Assembly: GCA_963801195.1 (NCBI GenBank)
Contig: CAWDDX010000003.1
Location: 1,054,001 to 1,118,000 of the forward strand
Direction of reading: 5' to 3'
From: SZUA-36 sp963801195
Lineage (GTDB): Bacteria; Pseudomonadota; Gammaproteobacteria; Xanthomonadales; SZUA-36
DNA length: 64,000 nucleotides
The notes below the pieces were generated by a model, which was not told the DNA's origin, did no database searches, and saw only the letters and a program-made list of their open reading frames with translations. The position numbers and the translations under genes were made by a program. Positions 53,833 through 62,882 of this stretch are shown here, in pieces (positions within the stretch are counted from its first letter, which is position 1; the number at the start of each line of letters is the position of its first letter).

Positions 53833-54860
53833 AAAAGTCAAAATTCACACTGGTCCCCGTCGCGGTCCTTATCCTGATAGTGCTGTACGTCTGGTTTCGG
53901 CCGGCCGGCCAGCAAGCGCAGGAAGCAAGCACGGCGACACAGGTCGCGGTTCACGCCGGCAAGGTGACACTTTCGACTTTGCGTGGCTATGTCACGGCCT
54001 ACGGCAGCGTCGAACCGGCGCCCGCGGGTGAACGCCCGGCCGCCAGCGCACGTGTGGCCTCGGCTGTTCAGGGAATTGTTGCCCAGGTGTATGTCAGCGA
54101 AGGTCAGCACGTGGACAAGGGTGACTTGCTGGTTCAATTGGACAAACGTGCGGCAGACGTGGCGGCAAACTTTGCACAGGAGACCCTCGATCGCCAGAAG
54201 AGCCTGATCCAGGTAGGTGGCACATCTCAAAAGACATTAGAAGAAGCACAAAAACAACTTGAGGCTGCCAGGGTCCAGGAGTCCTTGTTGCAAATCGTAT
54301 CGCCGCTAGCGGGTATGGTGACCCGCGTAAATGTCAAACCCGGTGAGGCCATAGATCTCACGACGGTGTTGATGGAAGTGGTAGACATGGATCATCTGGT
54401 CGTCAGCGCCCGTGTTCCTAATGCGGAGTTGTCCGCACTGGCGGTCGGTCAATCAGCTGATGTACTCAACGACAACGAGTCAACTCCGCCCGTATCAGGC
54501 TCATTATCCTACATAGGCGCCGAAGTGGATAAACAAACCGGCACATCGCTTGTACGCATCACGTTGCCGTCCAACTCGGGCTTGCTTCCCGGTCAGTTCG
54601 TCTCTGTTCGCATCGTCAGCGTGGAACACAGGGATTGCCTGGCGGTACCCGTCGAAAGCGTGGTCCAAAATAAGCAGGGAGACAGTGTTATCTTTATGAT
54701 CCAAAATGACATGGCCAAAGAAATGGCGGTGACCACGGGCTTGCGTGACGGTGGCCTGATTGAAGTCGAGGCAGAGGGCTTGCGGGCCGGAATGCCGGTG
54801 GTTACCGAGGGCGCTTACGGCTTGCCGCCGGAAACCAGGATCATCTTGATCAATGACTGA
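53829..54860 (+). CDS. Periplasmic adaptor (HlyD/MFP) of RND efflux system
   Basis: 343 residues. One N-terminal membrane segment (about 8-18 onward) or uncleaved signal, then the lipoyl half-motifs (VAQVYVSEGQHVDKGDLLVQ and LQIVSPLAGMVTRVNVKPGE) flanking a short helical hairpin, and a beta-barrel (SGLLPGQFVSVRI). It links the inner-membrane pump to the channel. Overlaps both neighbours (four bases before, eight after), so the three genes are tightly coupled. Confidence 0.92.
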   Translation: MKKSKFTLVPVAVLILIVLYVWFRPAGQQAQEASTATQVAVHAGKVTLSTLRGYVTAYGSVEPAPAGERPAASARVASAVQGIVAQVYVSEGQHVDKGDLLVQLDKRAADVAANFAQETLDRQKSLIQVGGTSQKTLEEAQKQLEAARVQESLLQIVSPLAGMVTRVNVKPGEAIDLTTVLMEVVDMDHLVVSARVPNAELSALAVGQSADVLNDNESTPPVSGSLSYIGAEVDKQTGTSLVRITLPSNSGLLPGQFVSVRIVSVEHRDCLAVPVESVVQNKQGDSVIFMIQNDMAKEMAVTTGLRDGGLIEVEAEGLRAGMPVVTEGAYGLPPETRIILIND

Positions 54861-57800
54861 TACGCCCCGGTCAACGCACAGCGTGAAGAACTCAAGCGCT
54901 ATCGGCAAGTTCGCCATACGCCACCGGTTGGCAATTACATTCATCAGCGTGGCGTTGTGCGTGGCTGGCGTCTATGCAATGTTGAAGGTGCCGTCGTCGG
55001 TATTTCCGCAGACGAACTTTCCGAGAGTGGTCATCCTGGTGGACAACGGCGTGATGCCCGCCGACGAAATGATGGCGACGATCACGCGTCCCATCGAGGA
55101 GGCGATGAAAGATATCCCGGGTTCGGTCACCGTTCGGTCGACAACGGGCAGAGGTTCGGCGGAGATCAGCGTCTTTTTTAACTGGCAGGTAGATATGATC
55201 CAGTCGGAATTGTACGTCAACAGCCGCATCTCGCAAATTCGTTCCACGCTGCCGTCGACGACGAACACCACCGTCTGGCGACTTACATTTTCCGCCTTTC
55301 CCATCATCGGGGTCAGTCTCACCAGTGCGCAACGCAACATCATCGAGCTTTGGGAAACCGCCCGCTACGATATCAAACCCCGCTTTCTCCGCATTCCCGG
55401 TGTTGCGCGTGTCGATATCGTTGGCGGACGCACACCCGAGTATCACGTCGTGGTTGACCCGCTGAAACTGGAGGCAGCCAGCCTGAGTCTTCAACAGGTA
55501 ACCGATGCGCTCGAGCAAAATAACCTGATCGCTCCCGTCGGTATGCACGAAGAGGATTACACGCTCTACCTGACGGTTGTGGACGGCCGCACTCATGGTA
55601 TAGACGACATTGAGAATCTCACCGTGTCCGTCGTCAATAACCATCCGATCAGGATTCGGGATTTTGCGCGTGTGGAGCTTGGTCCGGAGCCGGCCTTCAA
55701 CGTCGTTACCGCCGATGGTGTAAACGCGGTTCTTTTGAACGTCCGCAGCCAACCCGATGGCAGTACGCTCGATATCGCCAGCGGACTCAAACAGGTTCTC
55801 GCTGAATTGAAGCAGGATCTGCCGCCGGACATGAAGATTGCCTATTACTACGACCAATCCACATTTGTGCGTGAATCCGTGGCCAGTGTGCGTGACGCGA
55901 TCCTGTTCGGTTTATTCCTTTCTGTAATGATCATATTCCTGTTTCTGAAAGACTGGGGCATCACCCTGACAGCCATCGCGGTCATTCCGGTCACCGTGCT
56001 GACGACCCTCGTCGCGATGCAGTTTACCGGGCTCAGTTTTAACCTGATGACCCTGGGTGGTATCGCGGCAGCGATTGGTCTGGTCATCGACAATGCGATT
56101 GTTGTCGTCGAAGCGATTTATGCAAAAATTGCGGCGGGTTTGCCACGGCACAAGGCGATCAAAGTGGCCGTTGGTGAAATCTTTGTGCCCTTGGTCGGAT
56201 CCACACTCACACCGGTGGTTGTCTTCATTCCGCTGATATTTCTCAGTGGCATCGTTGGCGTCTTTTTCCGTGCGCTGGCGTTGACGATGGTCGTGGCGTT
56301 GCTCACGTCGCTTGTCTTGGCGTTGTCGCTCACGCCATCGCTGGCCGCATGGTTCATTCGTGACCGCGAACGTCCCGATCACGGGCATTCACCCGGCAAT
56401 GAAGAGGGTGGTTTTCTGCTCACACGCGTCCTTCATGTCTATGGGCTTGTTGTTCGCCGGGCGCTGCAGCATCGCTGGCTCGTACTCGTCGCTTGCTGTG
56501 CAATCATCACCCTGGGTGGCGGTATCTATCAGAAGCTGCAAAGTGAATTCCTGCCCCCATTGGATGAGGGCGGTTTCGTGATTGATTACGTCGCCCCCTT
56601 TGGCACCAGTCTTGCCGAGACCGATCGTCAACTCATGCAGGCAGAGAAAATTTTACGCGGGACCGCGGATGTGGAGAGCTATTCACGCCGCACTGGTGCA
56701 CGTCTCGCGTTGTCCATCGCGGAGCCCAATACGGGCGACTACCTGGTAAAACTGAAGGCCGACCGGCAGCGCCCGACCGCGGACGTCATTGCTGAATTGC
56801 GGCACAAGTTCAATATCGCCCTGCCCGGCATCGAATGGGAATTCCCGGGTATTCTCTCCGACCTGGTGGGCGACTTGACCTGGTCACCGGCGCCGATCGA
56901 GGTAAAGCTTTTCTCACCGGATATCGAGTATCTGAAAAACAAGGCGCCCGAAGTTCAGGCGCAACTTGATCAGATTCCGGGAGTCGTGGACACTTTTGAC
57001 GGACTGGTTTACGCCGGACCCAGCATCAGCTTGCAAGTGCGTCACCTGGACGCGGCACGCTTCGGCTTGAATGCTTCCGAGATCGCGAAAGCAGTGAATA
57101 CCGCGATGCTTGGAGAGCAATCATCATCTGTGCTTGAGGGCGATCGGGTTATCAATATCCGCGTTCGCATGGATCGATCCGATATCGACCGCCTGGCGAA
57201 ACTGCGTGAACTGCGGTTACGCACCGCCGATGGGAGTTTGATCAAGCTTTCACAGGTCGCCAACATCGTTGAGGAACCGGGACAACCTGAATTAAGCCGT
57301 GAAGATCTGCGCCAGGTCGTGGCCGTGACTGCCCGGTTGGAAGGCCGTGACCTCGGCAGCGCGATGGCGGAAATCAAGGCGAAGCTGGGTCAGGACACTT
57401 CGATTCCGCCCGGCACGATAGAGTTTGGTGGCCTGTTCCAGCAACAGCAGGAATCGTTTCAAAACCTCGTGCTCGTGCTGATGATGGCCGTCTTTTTCGT
57501 GTTTACCGTACTGTTGATCGAGTTTCGCTCGTTTTACGAACCGGTCGCCATCGTATTCGGCGCCATACTTTCACTATTCGGAACGGTCCTGGCGCTTTGG
57601 ATTACCGGCACGTCCTTAAACGTCGTATCGTTCCTGGGTGCGATCATCGGCATGGGCATCGTGGCCAAAAACGGCATCCTCATGCTCGATTACGTGGAAC
57701 ATGTGCGCGCGCAAGGTGCGAGCCTGGAAGACGCCCTTGTCCGCTCGGGGCATCGCCGCTTACGTCCGGTGCTCATGACTTCAATGGCCGCCGCATTCGG

Positions 57801-57975
57801 TATGTTTCCACTCGCCTGGGGTATCGGCGCGGGTGCGGACATGCTCAAGCCACTGGCGATTGCAGTGATCGGCGCGCTGTGTATTTCAGTCCTTCTTTCC
57901 CTCGTAGCCACGCCGACCATTTATTATCTCTTGCTGCGCTTGAGTGAAAAAAACCGGCCAGGCTCCCGCAATTGA
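54853..57975 (+). CDS. RND-family efflux permease
   Basis: 1040 residues, normal for the family. Twelve helices with two large periplasmic loops. PSSVFPQTNFPRVVI after TM1, RPIEEAMKDIPGSVTVRST, and the TM4 proton-relay segment AIGLVIDNAIVVVEAIYAK with its Asp are present; the C-terminal half has GMGIVAKNGILMLDYVEHVR. The TM4 segment has a single Asp, unlike the Asp-Asp of AcrB, and looks nearer to the heavy-metal or unassigned branch. Substrate cannot be named. It is the last gene of the operon. Confidence 0.9.
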   Translation: MTDTPRSTHSVKNSSAIGKFAIRHRLAITFISVALCVAGVYAMLKVPSSVFPQTNFPRVVILVDNGVMPADEMMATITRPIEEAMKDIPGSVTVRSTTGRGSAEISVFFNWQVDMIQSELYVNSRISQIRSTLPSTTNTTVWRLTFSAFPIIGVSLTSAQRNIIELWETARYDIKPRFLRIPGVARVDIVGGRTPEYHVVVDPLKLEAASLSLQQVTDALEQNNLIAPVGMHEEDYTLYLTVVDGRTHGIDDIENLTVSVVNNHPIRIRDFARVELGPEPAFNVVTADGVNAVLLNVRSQPDGSTLDIASGLKQVLAELKQDLPPDMKIAYYYDQSTFVRESVASVRDAILFGLFLSVMIIFLFLKDWGITLTAIAVIPVTVLTTLVAMQFTGLSFNLMTLGGIAAAIGLVIDNAIVVVEAIYAKIAAGLPRHKAIKVAVGEIFVPLVGSTLTPVVVFIPLIFLSGIVGVFFRALALTMVVALLTSLVLALSLTPSLAAWFIRDRERPDHGHSPGNEEGGFLLTRVLHVYGLVVRRALQHRWLVLVACCAIITLGGGIYQKLQSEFLPPLDEGGFVIDYVAPFGTSLAETDRQLMQAEKILRGTADVESYSRRTGARLALSIAEPNTGDYLVKLKADRQRPTADVIAELRHKFNIALPGIEWEFPGILSDLVGDLTWSPAPIEVKLFSPDIEYLKNKAPEVQAQLDQIPGVVDTFDGLVYAGPSISLQVRHLDAARFGLNASEIAKAVNTAMLGEQSSSVLEGDRVINIRVRMDRSDIDRLAKLRELRLRTADGSLIKLSQVANIVEEPGQPELSREDLRQVVAVTARLEGRDLGSAMAEIKAKLGQDTSIPPGTIEFGGLFQQQQESFQNLVLVLMMAVFFVFTVLLIEFRSFYEPVAIVFGAILSLFGTVLALWITGTSLNVVSFLGAIIGMGIVAKNGILMLDYVEHVRAQGASLEDALVRSGHRRLRPVLMTSMAAAFGMFPLAWGIGAGADMLKPLAIAVIGALCISVLLSLVATPTIYYLLLRLSEKNRPGSRN

Positions 57976-58052
57976 CGATGAGCAAAAACGTTTCGGACTA
58001 CTAAGTGTAATACGAGACCCGGCCTTGCCATTGATCTCGAAATCGAACGCTA

Positions 58053-58904
58053 TCAGACGATCAAACTCTCTCCTTTGAGATAGGCGTCGCTAAACCGGGC
58101 CAGGCCATGGCTGCCGCCGTTGACCAGGCGACGCGCCCTGCGCATGTCATTTTCCAGCAATGCCTCCTTAATCGACCTCTCTTTATCCTTGAGAAAAATC
58201 GCCAGCAGAGCGGCAGCAGTCGTCGGGTCATTGGCCAGGTCCGGATTGTCCAGCAATTGATTGCCCAGCCCGAGGGCTTTTCCGTATTTCTCATAGTTGG
58301 CCCGACCGGTGAGTTGGATAAACCCCCGCCCCTTATAGCGCTCGCCGTCACCGGCACCGTGGTTGCCGAGGTCGCGGCGGTTGTCGTAAAGATCGTAGGG
58401 ATGTCCACCCGGCGAAGTATTGAAGCGTGATAGTCCTTCGCTGACGGGTTTGAAGCTTTCCGTCTCCGCACGGATTGTGGCCAGTGCCATTAGCACCATC
58501 GGTTTGTCTTCCATGTGCACATTGACCAGCGCGTCGAGCACGAATGGCAGATTGGTCTTGATGTTGTCGACAGGCGTGTAGGGAAAAATCTGCGTCACGA
58601 TGCGCGGCGTCACCCCGGGAATCGCTGAGGGCAGGTCTGCCTTGTGGGTGATGCCGAGCGCCATCAGGGTCCGTGGACCCGCTATGCCATCGGCCAGTAA
58701 GTTCTCACTTTTTTGAAAGGCCAGTAGTGCCGCGGCCGTGGCAGGTCCGAAGTCACCATCGATCTTGCCAGGATTGAACCCGAGCTTCTTCAATCGCCGT
58801 TGCAGCTTGACGACATGGGACCCATTGTCACCTTCATGCAGTGAGAGCGTAAGGTTTCCATCGCGCGCTGCCGTTGTGCCATTGGAAGGCGATCTTCTCG
58901 TCAT
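58053..58904 (-). CDS. Peptidoglycan-binding GH19-type lysozyme/chitinase
   Basis: 283 residues. A PG-binding-1 domain comes first (about 25-80: GDNGSHVVKLQRRLKKLGFN, GDFGPATAAALLAFQ). The catalytic domain is of the GH19 type, with Glu in ATIRAETESFKPVSEG and YKGRGFIQLTGRANYEKYG. It would cut peptidoglycan or chitin. No signal peptide is evident, so export must be by another route (lysis, injection) or the start is wrong. It converges on the RND gene and is divergent from the unknown locus at 59131. Confidence 0.82.
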   Translation of the reverse strand: MTRRSPSNGTTAARDGNLTLSLHEGDNGSHVVKLQRRLKKLGFNPGKIDGDFGPATAAALLAFQKSENLLADGIAGPRTLMALGITHKADLPSAIPGVTPRIVTQIFPYTPVDNIKTNLPFVLDALVNVHMEDKPMVLMALATIRAETESFKPVSEGLSRFNTSPGGHPYDLYDNRRDLGNHGAGDGERYKGRGFIQLTGRANYEKYGKALGLGNQLLDNPDLANDPTTAAALLAIFLKDKERSIKEALLENDMRRARRLVNGGSHGLARFSDAYLKGESLIV

Positions 58905-59130
58905 GACTCCTCCTTGGTGCTGTCATTTGCCCGGGAAAGTGGCAGGTGAACTCAATTGTAGTTCGTCAACATCCTCGAAGGAAATTCGAAAGACGAAGGG
59001 CGCTATTCTTGACCGTGCAAATATTTGCAACCCAGGCTGATCAACTATCCTTATTGCGGCCAAACAAATTCATCAAATCAAAGCAAAGCACACTCAAATG
59101 GTCTAAAGTCAAAATGCAACAGCAATAATA

Positions 59131-60534
59131 ATGATAGAAACTGGGAAAATTAATATGAGTATTCAATGGGCTAGCCCGTCGGCGATATCAATTCCACCAG
59201 TGGCCAATTTGAAGTCCGATATCACATCGATAAAAAGAACATCTAAAACCCTCGCTTTGGCGGCCATACTTCTGTTGTCTTCATGTACGACCGTGGACCT
59301 GAGCAAATTTGGCGAATCAATGACCGCGCTTTCTGAAGCGTCAATGACAAGCCAACGGGAGATTGCGCGCAGCGCTTCAGACGTCGCAAGTGTTTTGGCG
59401 TACATTGAACCCAGCCAGGACAGTGCGGTTTGCGAGCCGGGGGGTAACGCTAATTCCCCGTCAGCCTGTGCCAAAAAATTGCAATTACAGGAGAAAGAAC
59501 TGAAGCATGCGTTTGTGCTCGTTCAGGCTTATTCGAATGCGATCGGTAATCTGTCCAAAACCGCTGGTACCGGCGAGGAAAGCGTCCGAGGCATTTGCAA
59601 CAGCGTGATAGCTGCAGTGAATGCGATCAGCAACCAAACGAAAGGATCAATATGTGAGAAAAGTGACGAACTGACTGAAAACAAATCGAGTGTTTCGTCT
59701 GCTGGTTCGCTGATTGACATCGGTGCAGCACTTGCAGGAGCGTTTACAAGCTACCAGGGGAATAATGCGCTTGAAGATGCAATGGGACAGGCTGATCCGG
59801 TCGTCGCCATCATTGCCGCGAAGGTCTCCGAGGCCGCCAGTATTCAGGAGTCCCTGGTCGAAAGTCTCGCTCGTGTACTACAAAGAGATGTCGAAGTGAC
59901 GATTGATGATTACGTCAGTGCGAGTGAAGCGATACGCGAGGCCAGAGCATTCAAAAGGGGGTCGATAGCGACCTTTGTATCGGACTTTCTTGCGGTGGAT
60001 GATGAAGACGATGCAAACAGTATGGCGAACAATCTCTCCTCATACTGTTTGAATGCAGCAGACATCGCGACCCTTCACGAAGAGTCACATCTTATCGCCC
60101 CCTATCTTACAAACAATTTGAAGGGCGCGACTAGTGGTCAGGGAGAATGTTCCGGGGGCTTGCTGTTGGATGTACCGGTGTTTCTCACCAGCGTTTCGGA
60201 GGTTGAAGCGAAACGCTTAAAGAGCCTGGATACTATTGAATCACTGCTTGACCAGGGCGAAGCAAAAATTCAGCTGGAAAAGATCGCTCATATTAATCAA
60301 TGGAAAGAGGAACAACTGGCGCAGATTAGCGCAATCCCCAAGATTGCGCGCGCCTGGCGCGCGGCGCATATCGAAGCACTTGCGTACACCCGAACCTGCA
60401 GCAAATTCATAGGATTCAGCAATAAAAAGTGCGGTGCGTTGACCTTTGAAAATCTCCGGTTGCTTGCAACTGCACTGAGCATCGCCGTAGGTGGTCCCTA
60501 TGCGATGTTACCCGACGTATTGGATTCAATTTAG
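59131..60534 (+). CDS. Unknown envelope locus, gene 1: putative lipoprotein
   Basis: 467 residues from ATG 59131 (ATG 59155 also possible). A hydrophobic run with a lipobox (LALAAILLLSSCTTVDLSKF) lies 40-50 residues in, further than usual, so the start may lie later. The mature part is helical and long, with paired Cys (GICNSVI and ICEKSDEL, LSSYCLNAAD, CSGGLLL, TCSKFIGFSNKKCG). No known domain recognised. It lies 16 bases before gene 2 of the locus. Confidence 0.6.
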   Translation: MIETGKINMSIQWASPSAISIPPVANLKSDITSIKRTSKTLALAAILLLSSCTTVDLSKFGESMTALSEASMTSQREIARSASDVASVLAYIEPSQDSAVCEPGGNANSPSACAKKLQLQEKELKHAFVLVQAYSNAIGNLSKTAGTGEESVRGICNSVIAAVNAISNQTKGSICEKSDELTENKSSVSSAGSLIDIGAALAGAFTSYQGNNALEDAMGQADPVVAIIAAKVSEAASIQESLVESLARVLQRDVEVTIDDYVSASEAIREARAFKRGSIATFVSDFLAVDDEDDANSMANNLSSYCLNAADIATLHEESHLIAPYLTNNLKGATSGQGECSGGLLLDVPVFLTSVSEVEAKRLKSLDTIESLLDQGEAKIQLEKIAHINQWKEEQLAQISAIPKIARAWRAAHIEALAYTRTCSKFIGFSNKKCGALTFENLRLLATALSIAVGGPYAMLPDVLDSI

Positions 60535-60550
60535 TGAAAGGGAGAGAAGT

Positions 60551-61093
60551 ATGGGATTGCTCGAGCGGCGCGCCGAAGAGTTGGCCACTCTTCGGACTAA
60601 AATAAAGGAAATACAGACCCTTCAAACAGAGACCCTGAATGCGTCCGGAAGGAGCAGGGCTGCCAAGAAACGCAAACTTGGAAGGTTGATTGCAGACCTG
60701 GACGCCTGGCGTGTCAAAGGACCAGAGGCCAAACAAGCCCAACGTGAGGCACTGGATGCGGCGGACGTGTTTTTGATTGCGCTTGACACTGACCAATTGG
60801 GGGACATCATCGACGACATTGATGATGCCGCAAGTTTGCTCGAGGAGCCGACCGCAGCAGCCATTCAGAATGCTGAAAGTTTATTTTTTCCAATGGTGGA
60901 CGATGCCGTTGGCAAAATGAGTACAGCCGTCGTCAAAATTGAAGCTGCCGTCAGCGCCCTCGATGCGGCCCTGGATGCTGCTGAGGCGGGTACCGGCAGC
61001 AACAAAGATGCGGCCTTGGCTGAGAAGGCGGTTAAAGAGGCGATCGATGCGCTGTCGATCCTGGTTGTGGTTCCGGGTGATGCAGAAGCGTGA
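60551..61093 (+). CDS. Unknown envelope locus, gene 2: helical protein
   Basis: 180 residues from ATG 60551, after a GGGAGAG site. It is almost entirely helical and Ala/Lys/Glu/Asp-rich (RAEELATLRTKIKEIQTLQT, ALDAALDAAEAG), like a coiled-coil or phasin-like protein. No signal peptide or membrane segment. The frame continues upstream into gene 1, but no earlier start is likely. Function unknown. Confidence 0.65.
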   Translation: MGLLERRAEELATLRTKIKEIQTLQTETLNASGRSRAAKKRKLGRLIADLDAWRVKGPEAKQAQREALDAADVFLIALDTDQLGDIIDDIDDAASLLEEPTAAAIQNAESLFFPMVDDAVGKMSTAVVKIEAAVSALDAALDAAEAGTGSNKDAALAEKAVKEAIDALSILVVVPGDAEA

Positions 61094-61300
61094 CATGGGT
61101 AGCGTCAGCAATCTCAATTTTATTGCCGGGTTCTGACATTATAGTGATGATTTTGTCTATACTCAGGGTGCTGGAATACTAAAAAAAAGTAGTAAGCTTT
61201 AAAAAAGCCCGGGTCTTTCTTTAAAATTTGATTTGCCAAAATTGCCGGTAATTTTTGCATGATGGGCACATTGCGAGGCAAATTGATTTGAATAAACACG

Positions 61301-61897
61301 TTGGCAATAACACAAACGAGTGAAGCTATCGGAGTTGATACAACGATGAATGACCTGACCGGTTCACTTAATTTCCTGTCCTGGCCGACGCAAGTCGTCA
61401 ATGAGCTCCGTGCCATGTTGGCCGACATAAACATTCCTTTGCCGGCGCTATTGGCACAGCTACTCGCCGTTGCCGTCCTGGTCGCGGCCGGCTGGTATCT
61501 TTTTGGTCGTGCGAAGTCACGCAGACGCTCTATTGGCCGGGCTGCAGCGCGGGCTACGCTGGCAGCTGTGGCGGTCGGCATCCTGTCTATTTTTGCGGCC
61601 TGGGCAGACAATCAGATTAACAAGCGACCTACGGAAATCTTCGGAAGACTCGGATCCCCCGATATTTCTGGTGTTCAGGTTGATCTACTCGACTATCGAG
61701 GTGAGTCATTAGGGCCGCAGGTTGAGGTGGATACGACCGGTGCTTTCGTGGTGCGCTACACACCCGTTTTTGCAGACCCGCCAAAAGCCCTGAAAATTCG
61801 CGCGCAAGGGTGTGAAGACCTGGTGCAACCACTCACGCGGGCCCATTTGCTCGGCGCAGAAATGACAGTGCAAATGACCTGTGAAGATGGTGGTTAA
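61301..61897 (+). CDS. Unknown envelope locus, gene 3: membrane protein with a carboxypeptidase-regulatory-like domain
   Basis: 198 residues from TTG 61301 or 183 from ATG 61346. Two membrane helices (LLAQLLAVAVLVAAGWYLFG and AAVAVGILSIFAAWA) with a basic loop between. Then a small beta-sandwich follows (ISGVQVDLLDYRGESLGPQV, GAFVVRYTPVFADPPKALKI) ending with a Cys pair. The domain probably faces the periplasm. Overlaps the next gene by 17 bases. Confidence 0.6.
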   Translation: MAITQTSEAIGVDTTMNDLTGSLNFLSWPTQVVNELRAMLADINIPLPALLAQLLAVAVLVAAGWYLFGRAKSRRRSIGRAAARATLAAVAVGILSIFAAWADNQINKRPTEIFGRLGSPDISGVQVDLLDYRGESLGPQVEVDTTGAFVVRYTPVFADPPKALKIRAQGCEDLVQPLTRAHLLGAEMTVQMTCEDGG

Positions 61898-62882
61898 ACA
61901 GCTTCCATTGGCAATCCTGACGGTCGGCCTCGGCCTTCTCTGCACCAATGTATCTGTGGCAATGTGTGAAATCTCCGGCAGCGTCACGGCCAGTATAGGG
62001 CCAGTTGCTGATGCATCGGTAGTGATGCTACGGGGTCAGGATCACAGGGAAGTCGGCAATACCAAAACCCTTGCGAACGGCAGTTACAAACTCATTTATT
62101 CGGAGTTCCCACCTGAATTACGTGCAGCCTCAATCAAAATAACCGCAAATGGGTACGCGCCTTATTCACTTCTGTTTCATAACAGCAAGGACACGGTCTG
62201 TCTTCAAAAAAGAAATCATGACGTCGTGTTGAAACTTTCAGCGAATGCCCCCGATGATTTCAGTCATTTGGGTCAGACAATTTTTATATCGCCTTATTCC
62301 TGGTGGGGTCAGGATACAGACAGTCTATCCAGCAGATTCAACAAGGATCTACCCGAATTCGTTTACCACAAGATTAGCGCTTTCACGAGCGGTCTGAATC
62401 TATCGACCCAAAGCATCGATATCAGCGTCGAGAAACTGGACGAACAGATCACAGCTGCTGAGGGGGAGCGTGTACTCGTTGTTGGAAAGAGCCTGAATGC
62501 ACTGGGTGTGATCACGGGCGATGGCGAGCTTGTTGAGGGGCAAAACGGCGATGACTATATCGGAGTAACCTCGGTTTTTCGCACAATCCCTTACTATCAG
62601 GATGTGGGTCGCATAAACCTGGAGATCGAGGACCGCATTCCATCGAAAAGCGCGAGACCAAGCCAAATTGGAAAAGGCCTCGATGATTTCTGGGGAAAAC
62701 AGGCATTGCTTTCGGTTGTATTGCAGCGGCTCGCAGTTCATAAGGGCGATTGGAACCCGGACGAGCTGAACAGGTTGAGTGATATTTTAGTCGGCGTGCG
62801 CAATACCATGAAGGTCGATGACCAACTGCTTGAATTGACCGAAAAACTGCTCCAGAAAATTGAAGCGGAGCGGCGGTCATGA
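61881..62882 (+). CDS. Unknown envelope locus, gene 4: exported protein
   Basis: 333 residues from GTG 61881. Signal peptide (QLPLAILTVGLGLLCTNVSV, cleaved after VAM or near it), then a carboxypeptidase-regulatory-like beta-sandwich (about 30-115: SGSVTASIGPVADASVVML, TLANGSYKLIYSEFP). The rest is a mixed alpha/beta domain (QTIFISPYSWWGQDTDSLSS, GERVLVVGKSLNALGVITGD) I do not recognise; its start faintly recalls TolB/FlgO-type N-terminal domains. The stop overlaps the next ATG (ATGA). Confidence 0.65.
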   Translation: MKMVVKQLPLAILTVGLGLLCTNVSVAMCEISGSVTASIGPVADASVVMLRGQDHREVGNTKTLANGSYKLIYSEFPPELRAASIKITANGYAPYSLLFHNSKDTVCLQKRNHDVVLKLSANAPDDFSHLGQTIFISPYSWWGQDTDSLSSRFNKDLPEFVYHKISAFTSGLNLSTQSIDISVEKLDEQITAAEGERVLVVGKSLNALGVITGDGELVEGQNGDDYIGVTSVFRTIPYYQDVGRINLEIEDRIPSKSARPSQIGKGLDDFWGKQALLSVVLQRLAVHKGDWNPDELNRLSDILVGVRNTMKVDDQLLELTEKLLQKIEAERRS